Below, piece after piece: positions 41,600 to 49,863 of a DNA stretch of 64,000 nucleotides. The stretch covers positions 3,286,001 to 3,350,000 of the forward strand of contig NZ_CP084058.1 in the NCBI RefSeq assembly GCF_020215645.1, given 5' to 3'. This DNA is from Nonomuraea gerenzanensis (GTDB lineage Bacteria; Actinomycetota; Actinomycetes; Streptosporangiales; Streptosporangiaceae). The number at the start of each line of letters is the position of its first letter. Position 1 is the first letter of the stretch. The notes below the pieces were generated by a model that was given only the letters and a program-made list of their open reading frames with translations, was not told where the DNA came from and made no database searches. The translations under genes were made by a program, and so were the position numbers.

Positions 41600-41950
41600 G
41601 CACCCCTCACGCGGCCTGGACCACGGCGCCTGGGTTCCGCTCATGGCCATGTACCCTTTGGCCGACGTCCCTGTCCTCCAGCTCAGCCTGCCCACCTGCG
41701 ACCGCGCCCGGCTCCTGGGACCTCGGAGCCCGCCTCGCCCCGTTGCGCGACGAGGGTGTCCTCGTCGTCGGGTCCGGCCACATGACTCACGGTCTGCCCT
41801 ACGTTACCCGGGAGATGCTCCAGGGCGCAGTCCCCGCCTGGTCCGCCGACTTCGACGCCTGGGCCGCTGATGCCCTCACTCGTGGTGACATCGACCAGCT
41901 CGCCGCCTACCGCGACAGTGCGCCTGCCGACAATTACATCCGTCCAGGTC
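41600..41950 (+). pseudogene. class III extradiol ring-cleavage dioxygenase (LigB/DODA-like) remnant
   Basis: Two frames together read as the C-terminal half of a 4,5-DOPA-extradiol-dioxygenase-like enzyme. [29 protein letters not shown] is in one frame. After a frameshift near 41715 comes [19 protein letters not shown], then HMTHGLP, then [16 protein letters not shown] and YRDSAPADNY in another. The His of GLDHGAW and the GSGHMTH His are family metal or active-site residues. The N-terminal half is missing and the C-terminus is lost at about 41945, where transposase-associated sequence begins. The gene is dead. Confidence 0.75.
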
Positions 41951-42033
41951 ATGACTCTGCGAGGGCTTTGCTTGGCGTACGCGAGCTCCGGCCCCCCCGG
42001 GAGACGATAGCGTGTGCGGCAGGATGATCTGCT

Positions 42034-42569
42034 GTGCTCCTTCGCTTGGCCTATCTGACCATCACGAACGCCTTTGCCGCGCTGCGGTTGCTGCCCATGA
42101 GCGATCGGGACAAAGACGTGGAGATCCTCATCCTGCGTCACCAGATCACCGTCCTGGAACGCCAACTCGGTGCCGACACCAGAGTGAGATTCGCACCCGA
42201 AGACCGGGCTTTTCTGTCCGCTCTCCTGACCCCGCTGCCCCGCGAGGTTCTCTACCGGTTGCGACTCCTGGTTCGCCCGGACACCGTAGTGCGCTGGCAC
42301 CGCGATCTGATGAACGGCGCCATGCCCGTACCTGCCGGCCGAAGCGGCCCGGGCGCCCACCCACGGTCCGCTCCATCCGCGCCCTCATTCTGCGCCTGGT
42401 CCGGGAGAACCCGGGCTGGGGCTATCGGCGCGTTCACGGAGAGCTCACCACGCTGGGCGTCAAGGTCGCACCATCCACGGTCTGGGAGATCCTCAAGCAA
42501 GAGGGCTCGATCCGGCGCCCGAGCGAGCGTCCACCACCTGGGCGGACTTCCTGCGCTCGCAACGGAACC
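42034..42569 (+). pseudogene. integrase-core (rve-type) transposase remnant
   Basis: The N-terminal two-thirds of a transposase common in actinobacteria. VLLRLAYLTITNAFAALRLLP, DVEILILRHQITVLERQLG and LVRPDTVVRWHRDL are in one frame. After a frameshift near 42320 come RPKRPGRPPTVRSIRALILRL and ENPGWGYRRVHGELTTLGVKVAPSTVWEIL in a second frame. The sequence stops at the boundary of the IS3-family element (about 42570), so the DDE catalytic core is absent. No continuation was seen on the far side of the IS. Confidence 0.8.
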
Positions 42570-42599
42570 TGTCAATTTGATCAAGGCAGTTGAGCTGGG

Positions 42600-43658
42600 C
42601 TAATTGTGTGTCGTCTTCTCTGTGGCGTCCTTCGGTTCGTTGGTCTTGGGCTTGTTGATCCAGGCGGGTCCGGGCAGGTCGGGCGGGGTGGGCAGACCAC
42701 CGCTGGCGAATCGTTCGGGGTGTGTGGCGTGGGCGGCGGTCAGGACGGTGGCGCGCCGGTCGCGGATGGCGGCGGCGCGGCCGTAGTGCACGTCGACGGG
42801 GTGGTGGTAGCCGATCCCGGAGTGGAAGTGATCATGGTTGTACCAGGCGTAGAACTCCTGGCAGAAGACGCGGGCGTGTTCGATGGAGCCGAACCGGCCG
42901 GGGAAGATGGGGCAGTACTTCAGTGTCTTGAAGCTCGCTTCGACGTGCGGGTTGTCGTTGGAGGTCCGAGGCCGGGAATGAGACTTGGCCACGCCCAGGT
43001 CGATGAGGAGTTCGGCGAGGGTCTTGGAGGTCATCGAGCTGCCGCGGTCAGCGTGCAGGGTGAGGGTGCCTGCGTCGATGCCGTGCTTGCGTGCGGTCGC
43101 TTCGATGAGGTGTCGGGCCAGGTCAGCCGATTCGCGGGAGGCGACCATCCAGCCGACGACGTAGCGGCTGAACAGATCGATGATGGTGTAGAGGCAGTAC
43201 CAGACGCCCTTGTCCGGGCCGCGCAGCTTGGTGATGTCCCAGGCCCAGACCTGGTTGGGGGCGTCGGCGACCAGCTCGGGCACCGCCCGGGGCGGATGGG
43301 TCGCCTGCCGGCGCCGGTCGGTGCCCACCTCGCCGTGCTGGCGCAGGATGCGGTACATGGTCGACTCCGACGCCAGATACACGCCCTCGTCGAGCAGGCT
43401 GTAGTAGGCGGTGGCCGGGGAGGCGTCAGCAAAGCGCTCGTTCAGCACCGCGCGGACCTGGTCGCGCTCGGCCGGCGACAATGCGGCCGGGTGCGGCTTG
43501 CGCGGCCGGGCGGGCCGCACCGGAGCCGGGCTCTGGCGGTGGTGGCGATACCAGGTCGCCTGCGACACCCCGGCCGCCGTGCAGGCGTTGCGCCGCCCCA
43601 GCAGCGGCACCAGTTCCTCGATCGCCTCGGCCTGGGCAGCCTGGAAGGTCTCGGTCAC
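42600..43658 (-). CDS. IS3-family transposase OrfB (DDE)
   Basis: A 352-residue transposase with an intact rve catalytic core. The first Asp is in [12 protein letters not shown], the second in [13 protein letters not shown], and the Glu in [15 protein letters not shown]. The N-terminal HTH_21-like region reads [24 protein letters not shown]. The C-terminal [15 protein letters not shown] is characteristic of the family. The GTG start overlaps the stop of OrfA by four bases (GTGA); a programmed frameshift could also produce a fusion, as in other IS3 members. It looks full-length and probably functional. Confidence 0.93.
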   Translation of the reverse strand: MTETFQAAQAEAIEELVPLLGRRNACTAAGVSQATWYRHHRQSPAPVRPARPRKPHPAALSPAERDQVRAVLNERFADASPATAYYSLLDEGVYLASESTMYRILRQHGEVGTDRRRQATHPPRAVPELVADAPNQVWAWDITKLRGPDKGVWYCLYTIIDLFSRYVVGWMVASRESADLARHLIEATARKHGIDAGTLTLHADRGSSMTSKTLAELLIDLGVAKSHSRPRTSNDNPHVEASFKTLKYCPIFPGRFGSIEHARVFCQEFYAWYNHDHFHSGIGYHHPVDVHYGRAAAIRDRRATVLTAAHATHPERFASGGLPTPPDLPGPAWINKPKTNEPKDATEKTTHN

Positions 43659-44065
43659 TGCTCGCCCCGGCCCGGCGGTGTCTCGCTGCTGGTGGCGAGC
43701 TGATCCAGCAGCGCGAAGAGCTTTCCCTGCACCTCGATCACCTGGCGGGTCTGGCCAAGCTCGGCACGCAGCCGCTCGACCTCCGCCTGCAGCTTGTCGA
43801 TCTCCTTGTCACGCGGGTCGGCCTTCGGCCGTCCGACCGGACGGGCCAGCGCCTGCTCCGCACCGTGATCCCGCGCGGTGCGCCAGCTGGAGATCAGCGA
43901 CGAGTACAGGCCCTCCCGGCGCAGCAACGCGCCCTTGCCCGCCTTGTCCAGACGGTCGTACTCCTCCAGGATCCGGGCCTTGTAAGCGGCGGAGTAGGAA
44001 CGCGGACGCCCTCGTTCACGCACCTGAGGATCAGGAACCTCCGGATCCGGCTTGCTTGCTCCCAC
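43655..44065 (-). CDS. IS3-family transposase OrfA
   Basis: A 136-residue DNA-binding subunit. The HTH is in [46 protein letters not shown] predicted coiled coil follows, [38 protein letters not shown], the leucine-zipper-like multimerisation segment of IS3 OrfA proteins. It overlaps OrfB by four bases. The start at 44065 is 71 bases inside the estimated IS end. Confidence 0.9.
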   Translation of the reverse strand: MGASKPDPEVPDPQVRERGRPRSYSAAYKARILEEYDRLDKAGKGALLRREGLYSSLISSWRTARDHGAEQALARPVGRPKADPRDKEIDKLQAEVERLRAELGQTRQVIEVQGKLFALLDQLATSSETPPGRGEQ

Positions 44066-44136
44066 GAAGGGATGTCTCCTTCCCCACCCTCAGCACAGAG
44101 TTTCATGCCTATTTGCTACCTCTGTCCATTTTGGCA

Positions 44137-44910
44137 GGGAGGGCGGTTCGATTAATGTCGCTCAGTGTCGACGAGTGTCGATCTGTGCCGTTGTGACAGG
44201 GATTCTCCACGGCGTCGTGTCTGGCTGTGTCCGTGAGTGTCGCGCCGGATCGCATACGCGCGAGCAACCACCGAGCAACCACGCGTTCTTGACCACCGTC
44301 ATCCTGTGCCATTTGTCCCCTTTGCCTCGGCACGGGTGTAGGGCCAGGTCTTCGTGATGAGGCCCAACCCAACGGCAGACCGAACGCGTACGAGCACCCG
44401 CCAATCAGTCATCGGCAGGAGATGTGCGTCTGCTCGTCAGGATGACTTGCAGTTGCTTCGGAAGCGACGCAGAGATTACTTGACGCGTATGGATGAGACT
44501 ATCGGCCATCATAGAACTCCGAGCGTTCGGCCGTGTGTGGGGGCCCGTACACGGAGACCACCAGGTTGCCGCCGTGCGCGTCTGTCAAGGCGGGGCCAGT
44601 CCCGTCGAGTCCCCTTCGACCAGGGGCGCGTTCCATTCCAGCCGCCCTGTCAGGGTCGCGACGCGACGTGCTTTCGCATGCCGTGATAAGACAAATTGTG
44701 TATTTTTTGCTATGGCTGTCGCATGCAAGTTCGAATAACTTAGTGCTGACAGGCTGCTGACTGGCCAAAATTACATATTTTGGGCGGCGAAATAAGGCAG
44801 TCCGATCGCGCGCTCATCTCGGCGGTCTTCGTGGCGCAATTTTGTCGGTGGCAGCTCGTACGCTGACCGCGACAGTTCAAAGGGCTCGCGAGAACAGGTG
44901 GGTGATCCGT
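44137..44910. other. 774-base stretch without recognisable gene at the island border
   Basis: Frames in this interval have no family resemblance and irregular codon use. The last 250 bases are markedly A/T-richer than the rest of the window, with runs such as TGTATTTTTTGCTATGG, and probably contain the promoter of the nuclease-like gene at 44911. This gap is a candidate for an island attachment or integration junction; I found no direct repeats by eye. Confidence 0.5.
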
Positions 44911-45831
44911 ATGAACGATCGACTCTCTTCCCCCAAGGCCACTGGAGGAGCCGGAACAATCTTCGAGTATCAGTTCGCCGCCATCATGTTCAGTCGACTC
45001 CTGCGAGGCGCGCACGTCCCCATTGCGATTCAGCTCCCACTAGACCGGATCGGACTGCAGCAGCAAGTAACCGGCCATCCCTTCGACGACCTCGTCGCTC
45101 ACGCCTTCCCTGCTCACACCGGGCCGCGCATCCAGATACAGGTGAAGCAGAAGATCCACATCCGGGGCAAGGACCAGGACTTCATCAAGGTTATGGCCGC
45201 TGCTTTGCGAGCCGTTCGAGAACAAGAAGCCGAGATCGCCGACGGCGCCCTACGGCTCGGCCTGGTCGCAGGAGGGCCGATGAATGATCTCGCTGAACTA
45301 AGAGAGGTCACAGAGATGGCCCGAACCATGCCGGATCACCAATCTCTGCACGCGCTACTTGGTGAGCACGTCACTAGCAGTCGGATAAGAGATCGCCATG
45401 CCCACGTCGTCGCCGCGGTTGCGTCGGCGGCCGCGGTGCAGGGCGAAGACGAGGCGGCAGCTCTTACTCATCGAGTACTCGGCGCCCTGCATGTCTGGCA
45501 AGTCGATCTGGGACCGGATGGTCGTGATACGCGATCAGAAATGGACCAGCTCGAAGTAGCCTTTTCGGGCAAAGTAAGTGCTGTTGCCCTATTCGCGCAC
45601 CTATGCGATCTCGCACAAGAATATGGACCACGGGCCGGTCAGATAGATGCGCCATCTCTGCGCCGTGTGCTCCGAAGCAGATTCGGCCTTCAACTCGACC
45701 AAGGGCCAGCAGGTGGCGCACTGGACGAGAACAAGAAAGTCTTGAAAATATCGGTAACCACCAAGGGGTCGGGGCCAACCTGGGTGGCCGAAACCCAAAC
45801 ATTCCACAATCTAGACTTCCGCGGTGCCTGA
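44911..45831 (+). CDS. putative nuclease with DUF4297/Cap4-like N-terminal signature
   Basis: A 306-residue protein. The N-terminus reads ATGGAGTIFEYQFAAIMFSRLL (Glu19), then HPFDDLVAHAF (Asp59/Asp60) and IQIQVKQKI (Gln77-x-Lys79). This E...D...QxK order is that of the PD-(D/E)xK-type dsDNA nuclease domain found in Cap4/DUF4297-like effectors. The remaining 200 residues are helical with no recognised domain. The ATG at 44911 was chosen because the homologous-looking part starts there; the ribosome-binding site is weak (GGTGGGTG). It is 34 bases ahead of a P-loop protein, and the pair looks like an effector plus an ATPase of an antiviral system. Nuclease activity is inferred from motif order only. 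Confidence 0.65.
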   Translation: MNDRLSSPKATGGAGTIFEYQFAAIMFSRLLRGAHVPIAIQLPLDRIGLQQQVTGHPFDDLVAHAFPAHTGPRIQIQVKQKIHIRGKDQDFIKVMAAALRAVREQEAEIADGALRLGLVAGGPMNDLAELREVTEMARTMPDHQSLHALLGEHVTSSRIRDRHAHVVAAVASAAAVQGEDEAAALTHRVLGALHVWQVDLGPDGRDTRSEMDQLEVAFSGKVSAVALFAHLCDLAQEYGPRAGQIDAPSLRRVLRSRFGLQLDQGPAGGALDENKKVLKISVTTKGSGPTWVAETQTFHNLDFRGA

Positions 45832-45865
45832 ACATCCATCCTCCAAATCAACATCGAGGTAGAGC

Positions 45866-48007
45866 ATGAACGGCATGACCCCCGTAGGACTTACGGCCCA
45901 CAATCACGATGACGACACCTCGTCGGCCGCTCCCTCGTCCGAAAATCTCGAGGCGGACCCCGAGAATCCCCTGCTAGCGACCGACAACGGCACCGAACCC
46001 TTCCCCCGGGAGACCGAGGTTGCCCCTGGTGCGTTCGATGACGTCGCCCCTGACACCTCTCCTGCTGAGACCGATGAGGGGACCACGCCCGCTTCGAAGG
46101 AGGCCGAGGCCATCACCGGGGTCTCCGTCGTGGTCGATGGGGAAGGGAACACTACCTTCGCCGCCTGGATGCAGGGCTTCCACTATTACTCCGGGGACCA
46201 TGTAGAGCCCACACCCGTTCCAGACAGGGATCTGGCCGCGTGTGCAGAAGGACGCTTCGTGCCGCCGGCCTCGGGATGGGAGGATGCGGCGACAACACTC
46301 GCCAGCCAGGGGATCGTCGTACTTCTTGCTCCGGCAGGCAGCGGTCGGCGCACGGCGGCCCTGCGCCTTCTCTCCGATCGGTGCAATGGATCAGTCCTGT
46401 GCGATCTGGAAACTGCCTGGCAAAGACCCAACGTCAAATGCCTGCAGAACGTGCCGGCCGGGGCCGGAGGCTACCTGCTGGACATGTCCGAGCCCGCCGA
46501 GAAAACACCGAAGAAGGGCTTCGGCGTAGCGCTAGTTCAATGGGCGGCGCAGCGCAAGCGCCAGGGAACCTACCTCGTAGTCATTACCACGGAAAGCGCC
46601 TGGAGCGGTCCATGGGCAGACGAAGCCATTGATGTGGTGGTGGCACTCGGCTCCCCGGACGCTAAAACACTGGTTAAACGGGAGCTGACCCAGCACAAGG
46701 CTGCGCACCGCAGCGGTATGGTCGACGACCACAGACTTCAGCCAATCTGGGATTCTAACCCCAGCGCCGAAGACGCTTGCCAGCTCGCCAAGAAGATCGC
46801 TGCCTCTCGTGATGCGGACCCTCAACCCATCGTCGACGAATACACGGGCTGGACATCCTGGTTCACAGACTTTCCTGACAAGCTACACGCCAGGGTCGTT
46901 CTCTGGGCCGGCGCTCTATGCGATGGCGGCCGCCGCGAGTCGGTGCTCCGGATGTCGGACGCGCTGATCGAGCTATTGGGGGACGATCGCAGTCCTGCGG
47001 AGATCCTGGGCGGAGCCATATCGTCCAAACGATTCGACGCCGCGCACCTCAAGGAAACGGGAGATCGCGTCCAACTCCCTCCGGACAAGCATGGGCTGCC
47101 TTCGGCCGTGCTCCGCCACTTCTGGCGTGAGTTCCCCACCCAGCAAAAGCGCTTCGTGGGCTGGGCCACCAATCAGGCAGCCGAACTGCCCGTAGACGAT
47201 GCTGAACGGGTAGCCGATGCTCTGGTAGAGCTCGGTGCCCATCATCGCGCAGGGGAGGTGTTCAAACAGTTGCGTGACACGCTGGCTCCTCGGCGCCGCG
47301 CCCTGGCGGTTCGAGCGCTGTCGGCGGCTGCCCTGGATAAGCGCTCCGGCCCTTATGTGCGAGGTCGCCTCTATACCTGGCTGTACGACTCACCCGCCCA
47401 AGGAGTGATCGACCTCGTTGCCGAGGTCTGTGGTGGTACCTTCGGCACCAAGATGCCCCTTCGCGCGTTGGCGCGGCTCCGCCTTGCCGGCGAGCACTCG
47501 GCATTCGGCAGCCTGCCGGTCGCTCAGGCATGGGTCTCGCTGACCGAGACACATCCGACGTATGTACGCACCGCAGTCACATCGTGGCTCACTGGCGATC
47601 GCTACCCCCGCGCCGGACTGGTGGCCTTCATGGCGCTAGCATCCACCAGCGTCGGTAGCGTGCTGCTCTTTGGTGAAGATGGGCGCGATCTCGAAGTCGA
47701 GAGCACCCAGACCATGATCGTCAACTGCCTTCGCCAAGCCCTGGGAGAGCCCGAGGCCATAGCGGCCGCCGACACCATCATCCAGAACTGGGCTGCCCAG
47801 GCCGATGAGGGTTCACTTCCAAGACGGGTGGTGGTAGACATGCTCGGCGCGGTGTTCACTGGTGACCGCTACCAGGACATCAAGAGATTCCTGTCGCAGG
47901 AAAAACTCCCTGACCCGGGAACTCTCTGGCATGAGATCCTCACAAAGGCCCTTCTACCTACAGGCTCCCGGGAACCGGCCTCCGAAACAGCGGCACGGGC
48001 TGAGTGA
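45866..48007 (+). CDS. P-loop NTPase-like protein with Arg-substituted Walker A
   Basis: A 713-residue protein. Residues 1-95 are acidic, Ser/Thr/Glu/Pro-rich and probably disordered. VVLLAPAGSGRRTAALRLL (about residues 151-169) looks like a Walker A loop in which the invariant Lys is Arg161 and the next position Arg162. GGYLLDMSEPAE may be Walker B and TYLVVITTES a sensor strand. The C-terminal 350 residues are helical and may form a scaffold. GSGRRT-type P-loops recur in actinobacterial proteins of unknown role. It is 34 bases after the nuclease-like gene and overlaps the next gene's leader, so it is probably the ATPase or sensor subunit. Whether it hydrolyses ATP is uncertain. Confidence 0.65.
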   Translation: MNGMTPVGLTAHNHDDDTSSAAPSSENLEADPENPLLATDNGTEPFPRETEVAPGAFDDVAPDTSPAETDEGTTPASKEAEAITGVSVVVDGEGNTTFAAWMQGFHYYSGDHVEPTPVPDRDLAACAEGRFVPPASGWEDAATTLASQGIVVLLAPAGSGRRTAALRLLSDRCNGSVLCDLETAWQRPNVKCLQNVPAGAGGYLLDMSEPAEKTPKKGFGVALVQWAAQRKRQGTYLVVITTESAWSGPWADEAIDVVVALGSPDAKTLVKRELTQHKAAHRSGMVDDHRLQPIWDSNPSAEDACQLAKKIAASRDADPQPIVDEYTGWTSWFTDFPDKLHARVVLWAGALCDGGRRESVLRMSDALIELLGDDRSPAEILGGAISSKRFDAAHLKETGDRVQLPPDKHGLPSAVLRHFWREFPTQQKRFVGWATNQAAELPVDDAERVADALVELGAHHRAGEVFKQLRDTLAPRRRALAVRALSAAALDKRSGPYVRGRLYTWLYDSPAQGVIDLVAEVCGGTFGTKMPLRALARLRLAGEHSAFGSLPVAQAWVSLTETHPTYVRTAVTSWLTGDRYPRAGLVAFMALASTSVGSVLLFGEDGRDLEVESTQTMIVNCLRQALGEPEAIAAADTIIQNWAAQADEGSLPRRVVVDMLGAVFTGDRYQDIKRFLSQEKLPDPGTLWHEILTKALLPTGSREPASETAARAE

Positions 48008-48008
48008 C

Positions 48009-48734
48009 ATGCGGCTCCTGCCGTGGCCGCGGAGTGCTGCATTCCGTACGGCCCTGCCGACACATGTACCCGGAATCCACGTCTTGGCGGACGGGCGCGT
48101 CTGGTTCAGATACGGCGGAGCAGAATGCACGCTGACCTCGGCCAGGGCGGCGCGAGCCGCCGCCTTGGCCGAGGTCTATGGCGCAGCTGCCGCACGCGTT
48201 TCGTGCCGCTTGCCGAGAGAAGTATTCAAGGCGGAGCAGCAGCTCGCACTTGATCTCGCTACATGGCAGCAGGCTAAGAACTATCCAGGTATGCGATTCA
48301 AGGCACGCATCACTCTGACACTCACCAGCGAGAATGCAAAACGAGCCGTCCTCTATGAGGAAGCATTGCGCGCCGGGCAGCTTGAACAGACGCTCGCCGC
48401 CGACGAGCTCGGCCACCTCAAGAAAACAGCACTGGTGGACATAAGGACAGCCCGAGTCTGGTGGTTCCAGCAGCACCTTATCCAGGGGAAGTTGCTCGAG
48501 TCGTGGGACTCTTTCGACGAGGTTATCCGTCCTATGATCAACGATCATACTCAAGACGCCGCAAGTCGGTTTGCGCAGGTATTTGCAACAGCCGCACAAC
48601 GCGCGCTGGATGACCCAAGTAAGGTGCAGGACCTGCGTCTAATGGCTCACATGCTGCTTACCACTGCAGGATGGCAAGATCTTGCCGATGAGCTCAAAAA
48701 CGGTGGCGTTCAGTCCAGCAACGGGGACTCGTAG
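48009..48734 (+). CDS. unknown protein coupled to the P-loop protein
   Basis: A 241-residue protein I do not recognise. Its ATG lies one base after the stop of the P-loop gene, indicating translational coupling and a shared function. The N-terminal 80 residues are mixed alpha/beta (GIHVLADGRVWFRYGGAECTLTSARAARAAALAEVYG). The centre has MRFKARITLTLTSENAKRAVLYEEALRAGQLEQTLAADELGHLKKTALVDIRTARVWWFQQHL, reminiscent of the strand-plus-long-helix layout of band-7/SPFH-like or structural subunits. It has no transmembrane segment or catalytic motif that I can see. It is third in the putative nuclease / P-loop / unknown system. Confidence 0.6.
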   Translation: MRLLPWPRSAAFRTALPTHVPGIHVLADGRVWFRYGGAECTLTSARAARAAALAEVYGAAAARVSCRLPREVFKAEQQLALDLATWQQAKNYPGMRFKARITLTLTSENAKRAVLYEEALRAGQLEQTLAADELGHLKKTALVDIRTARVWWFQQHLIQGKLLESWDSFDEVIRPMINDHTQDAASRFAQVFATAAQRALDDPSKVQDLRLMAHMLLTTAGWQDLADELKNGGVQSSNGDS

Positions 48735-48815
48735 TGCGCACCGGAGAGTGATGCATCCACGGTTTCAGTCGCCTATGATCGGCGCTCTGCTAGCCGTCGA
48801 TAGTGGGGAGCTGCC

Positions 48816-49613
48816 ATGTCTGCCGGTGCCGACGAACCTATGTGGACCGATATTCTGGCGGCCATCGGGGGCTTGATAACCGGCATGATCTCGCTGATCG
48901 CTCTTGGTGTCGCGATCTACGCAGCGACCAAAGCCGGACGCCAGGCCAGCGCGGCCGAAGACCAGACCATTGCGACGCAGCACTCAGCCGATGGCACGTG
49001 GGATCAAGCAATGTCGGCGCGCCAGCAGTTCGAACTGGCGGAGAAGATCCGCCGGGAGCAGCAGGAGCCGCACATCGTGGTGGACATCCACCCGTCGCCT
49101 CACGTCAGCAGCGTCCTCATTCTCGTCATCGAGAACATCGGCTCCACAGTCGCCAGGGATGTGCGAATCGCCTTCGACAAGCCGATCGAACGAGCGGTGG
49201 AGGACAACCCCAATCAGCACAGACTGAATGAACACCGCATCTTCACCGAGGGCATTCCGCACATGCCTCCGCGGCACCGTATCGAGCTGCTCTTCGACTA
49301 CGGGCCAGATCGCTTTGAGGCGGACCTCCCGATGGCGTACACCGTGACTGTGGACGCCGAGTGGACTGGCGGGCGGGTTGACACGCTGACCTATCTCATC
49401 GATCTCTCGGTCTACTACAACGTCAACTACCTTGGGGTCAAGAACCTGCACGACGGCGTGAAGATGCTCGGAGAAGTCAAGAAGCAGCTCGAGCTTATGA
49501 ATAGGCACGCCAACCGACACGCCAGCTCGCTGATGCTGGCCGACCGATCGTCCCGGCTCGGCGAGTTCCGCCGCGCAATCCGGACTGTCTTAAGAGCCAC
49601 GATTAGGCGTTAG
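48816..49613 (+). CDS. membrane-anchored protein of unknown function
   Basis: A 265-residue protein with one N-terminal transmembrane helix (about residues 11-36, ILAAIGGLITGMISLIALGVAIYAAT). A short helical linker (AAEDQTIATQHSADGTWDQAMSARQQFELAEKIRREQQEPH) follows. Next is a beta-rich domain that starts VVDIHPSPHVSSVLILVIENIGSTVARDVRIAF and resembles an Ig-like fold. The C-terminus is basic and helical. GGGAG precedes the ATG. Such small anchored proteins accompany some defence systems, but nothing here proves it; the gene is 81 bases after the preceding one and may be independent. Confidence 0.7.
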   Translation: MSAGADEPMWTDILAAIGGLITGMISLIALGVAIYAATKAGRQASAAEDQTIATQHSADGTWDQAMSARQQFELAEKIRREQQEPHIVVDIHPSPHVSSVLILVIENIGSTVARDVRIAFDKPIERAVEDNPNQHRLNEHRIFTEGIPHMPPRHRIELLFDYGPDRFEADLPMAYTVTVDAEWTGGRVDTLTYLIDLSVYYNVNYLGVKNLHDGVKMLGEVKKQLELMNRHANRHASSLMLADRSSRLGEFRRAIRTVLRATIRR

Positions 49614-49694
49614 CCGTCCGCTGCCTGGGCGGCGGTGCTCGGCGTCCATCGCCAGCCCGGGCAGGTAAGGCACTAAGTGGTGCCGCTCTAAATA

Positions 49695-49707
49695 TTGGAC
49701 GGTCCAA
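49695..49707. promoter_or_regulatory. TTGGAC-G-GTCCAA palindrome upstream of the TerB operon
   Basis: Perfect 13-base palindrome in an A/T-rich stretch 157 bases before the GTG at 49864, overlapping a TTGGAC that could serve as -35 box. It is a likely operator for the TerB/ATPase/helicase operon. Confidence 0.55.
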
Positions 49708-49863
49708 AATATCTATAAGTGCTGCGGTCGTTGCACCGGATCGGTAACAGTCGATCCTGCTGATGCTATGAGGAAGAGAAGGAACTGAGGTTCCTTCCGC
49801 GAAGTGGGGGATGGCCTCGGGCGTCTTAAACGTTGAGCCGAGCGGGCTGAGCAGGGGTGATCA

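Larger units (their letters stand above)
42570..44136 (-). mobile_element. IS3-family insertion sequence with two overlapping frames
   Basis: The boundaries are estimated from an imperfect terminal inverted repeat starting TGTCAATTTGATCAAGG at 42570, and TGCCAAAATGGACAGAGG read inward on the minus strand from 44136. Both start TG as in IS3 elements. The flanks (ACC and GGG) do not show a target duplication, so a later rearrangement or a misplaced end is possible. OrfA and OrfB are intact, so the element may be active. It cuts the rve-type transposase remnant. Confidence 0.75.

Noticed and set aside
42570..44136. Target-site duplication for the IS3 element
   Set aside because: Bases outside the estimated ends (ACC and GGG) do not match, so no duplication is claimed.
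44141..44160. GGTTCGATTA resembling a tRNA T-arm, hinting at a tRNA attachment site
   Set aside because: No acceptor, D or anticodon stems could be drawn around it; treated as chance.
44162..44404. Minus-strand frame considered as a phage integrase C-terminus
   Set aside because: No R-H-R-Y motif or family-like segment; low-complexity composition.
44911..48734. Lamassu or CBASS system
   Set aside because: No SMC-like partner, cyclase or HORMA/TRIP13 genes are present; only the nuclease signature is shared.
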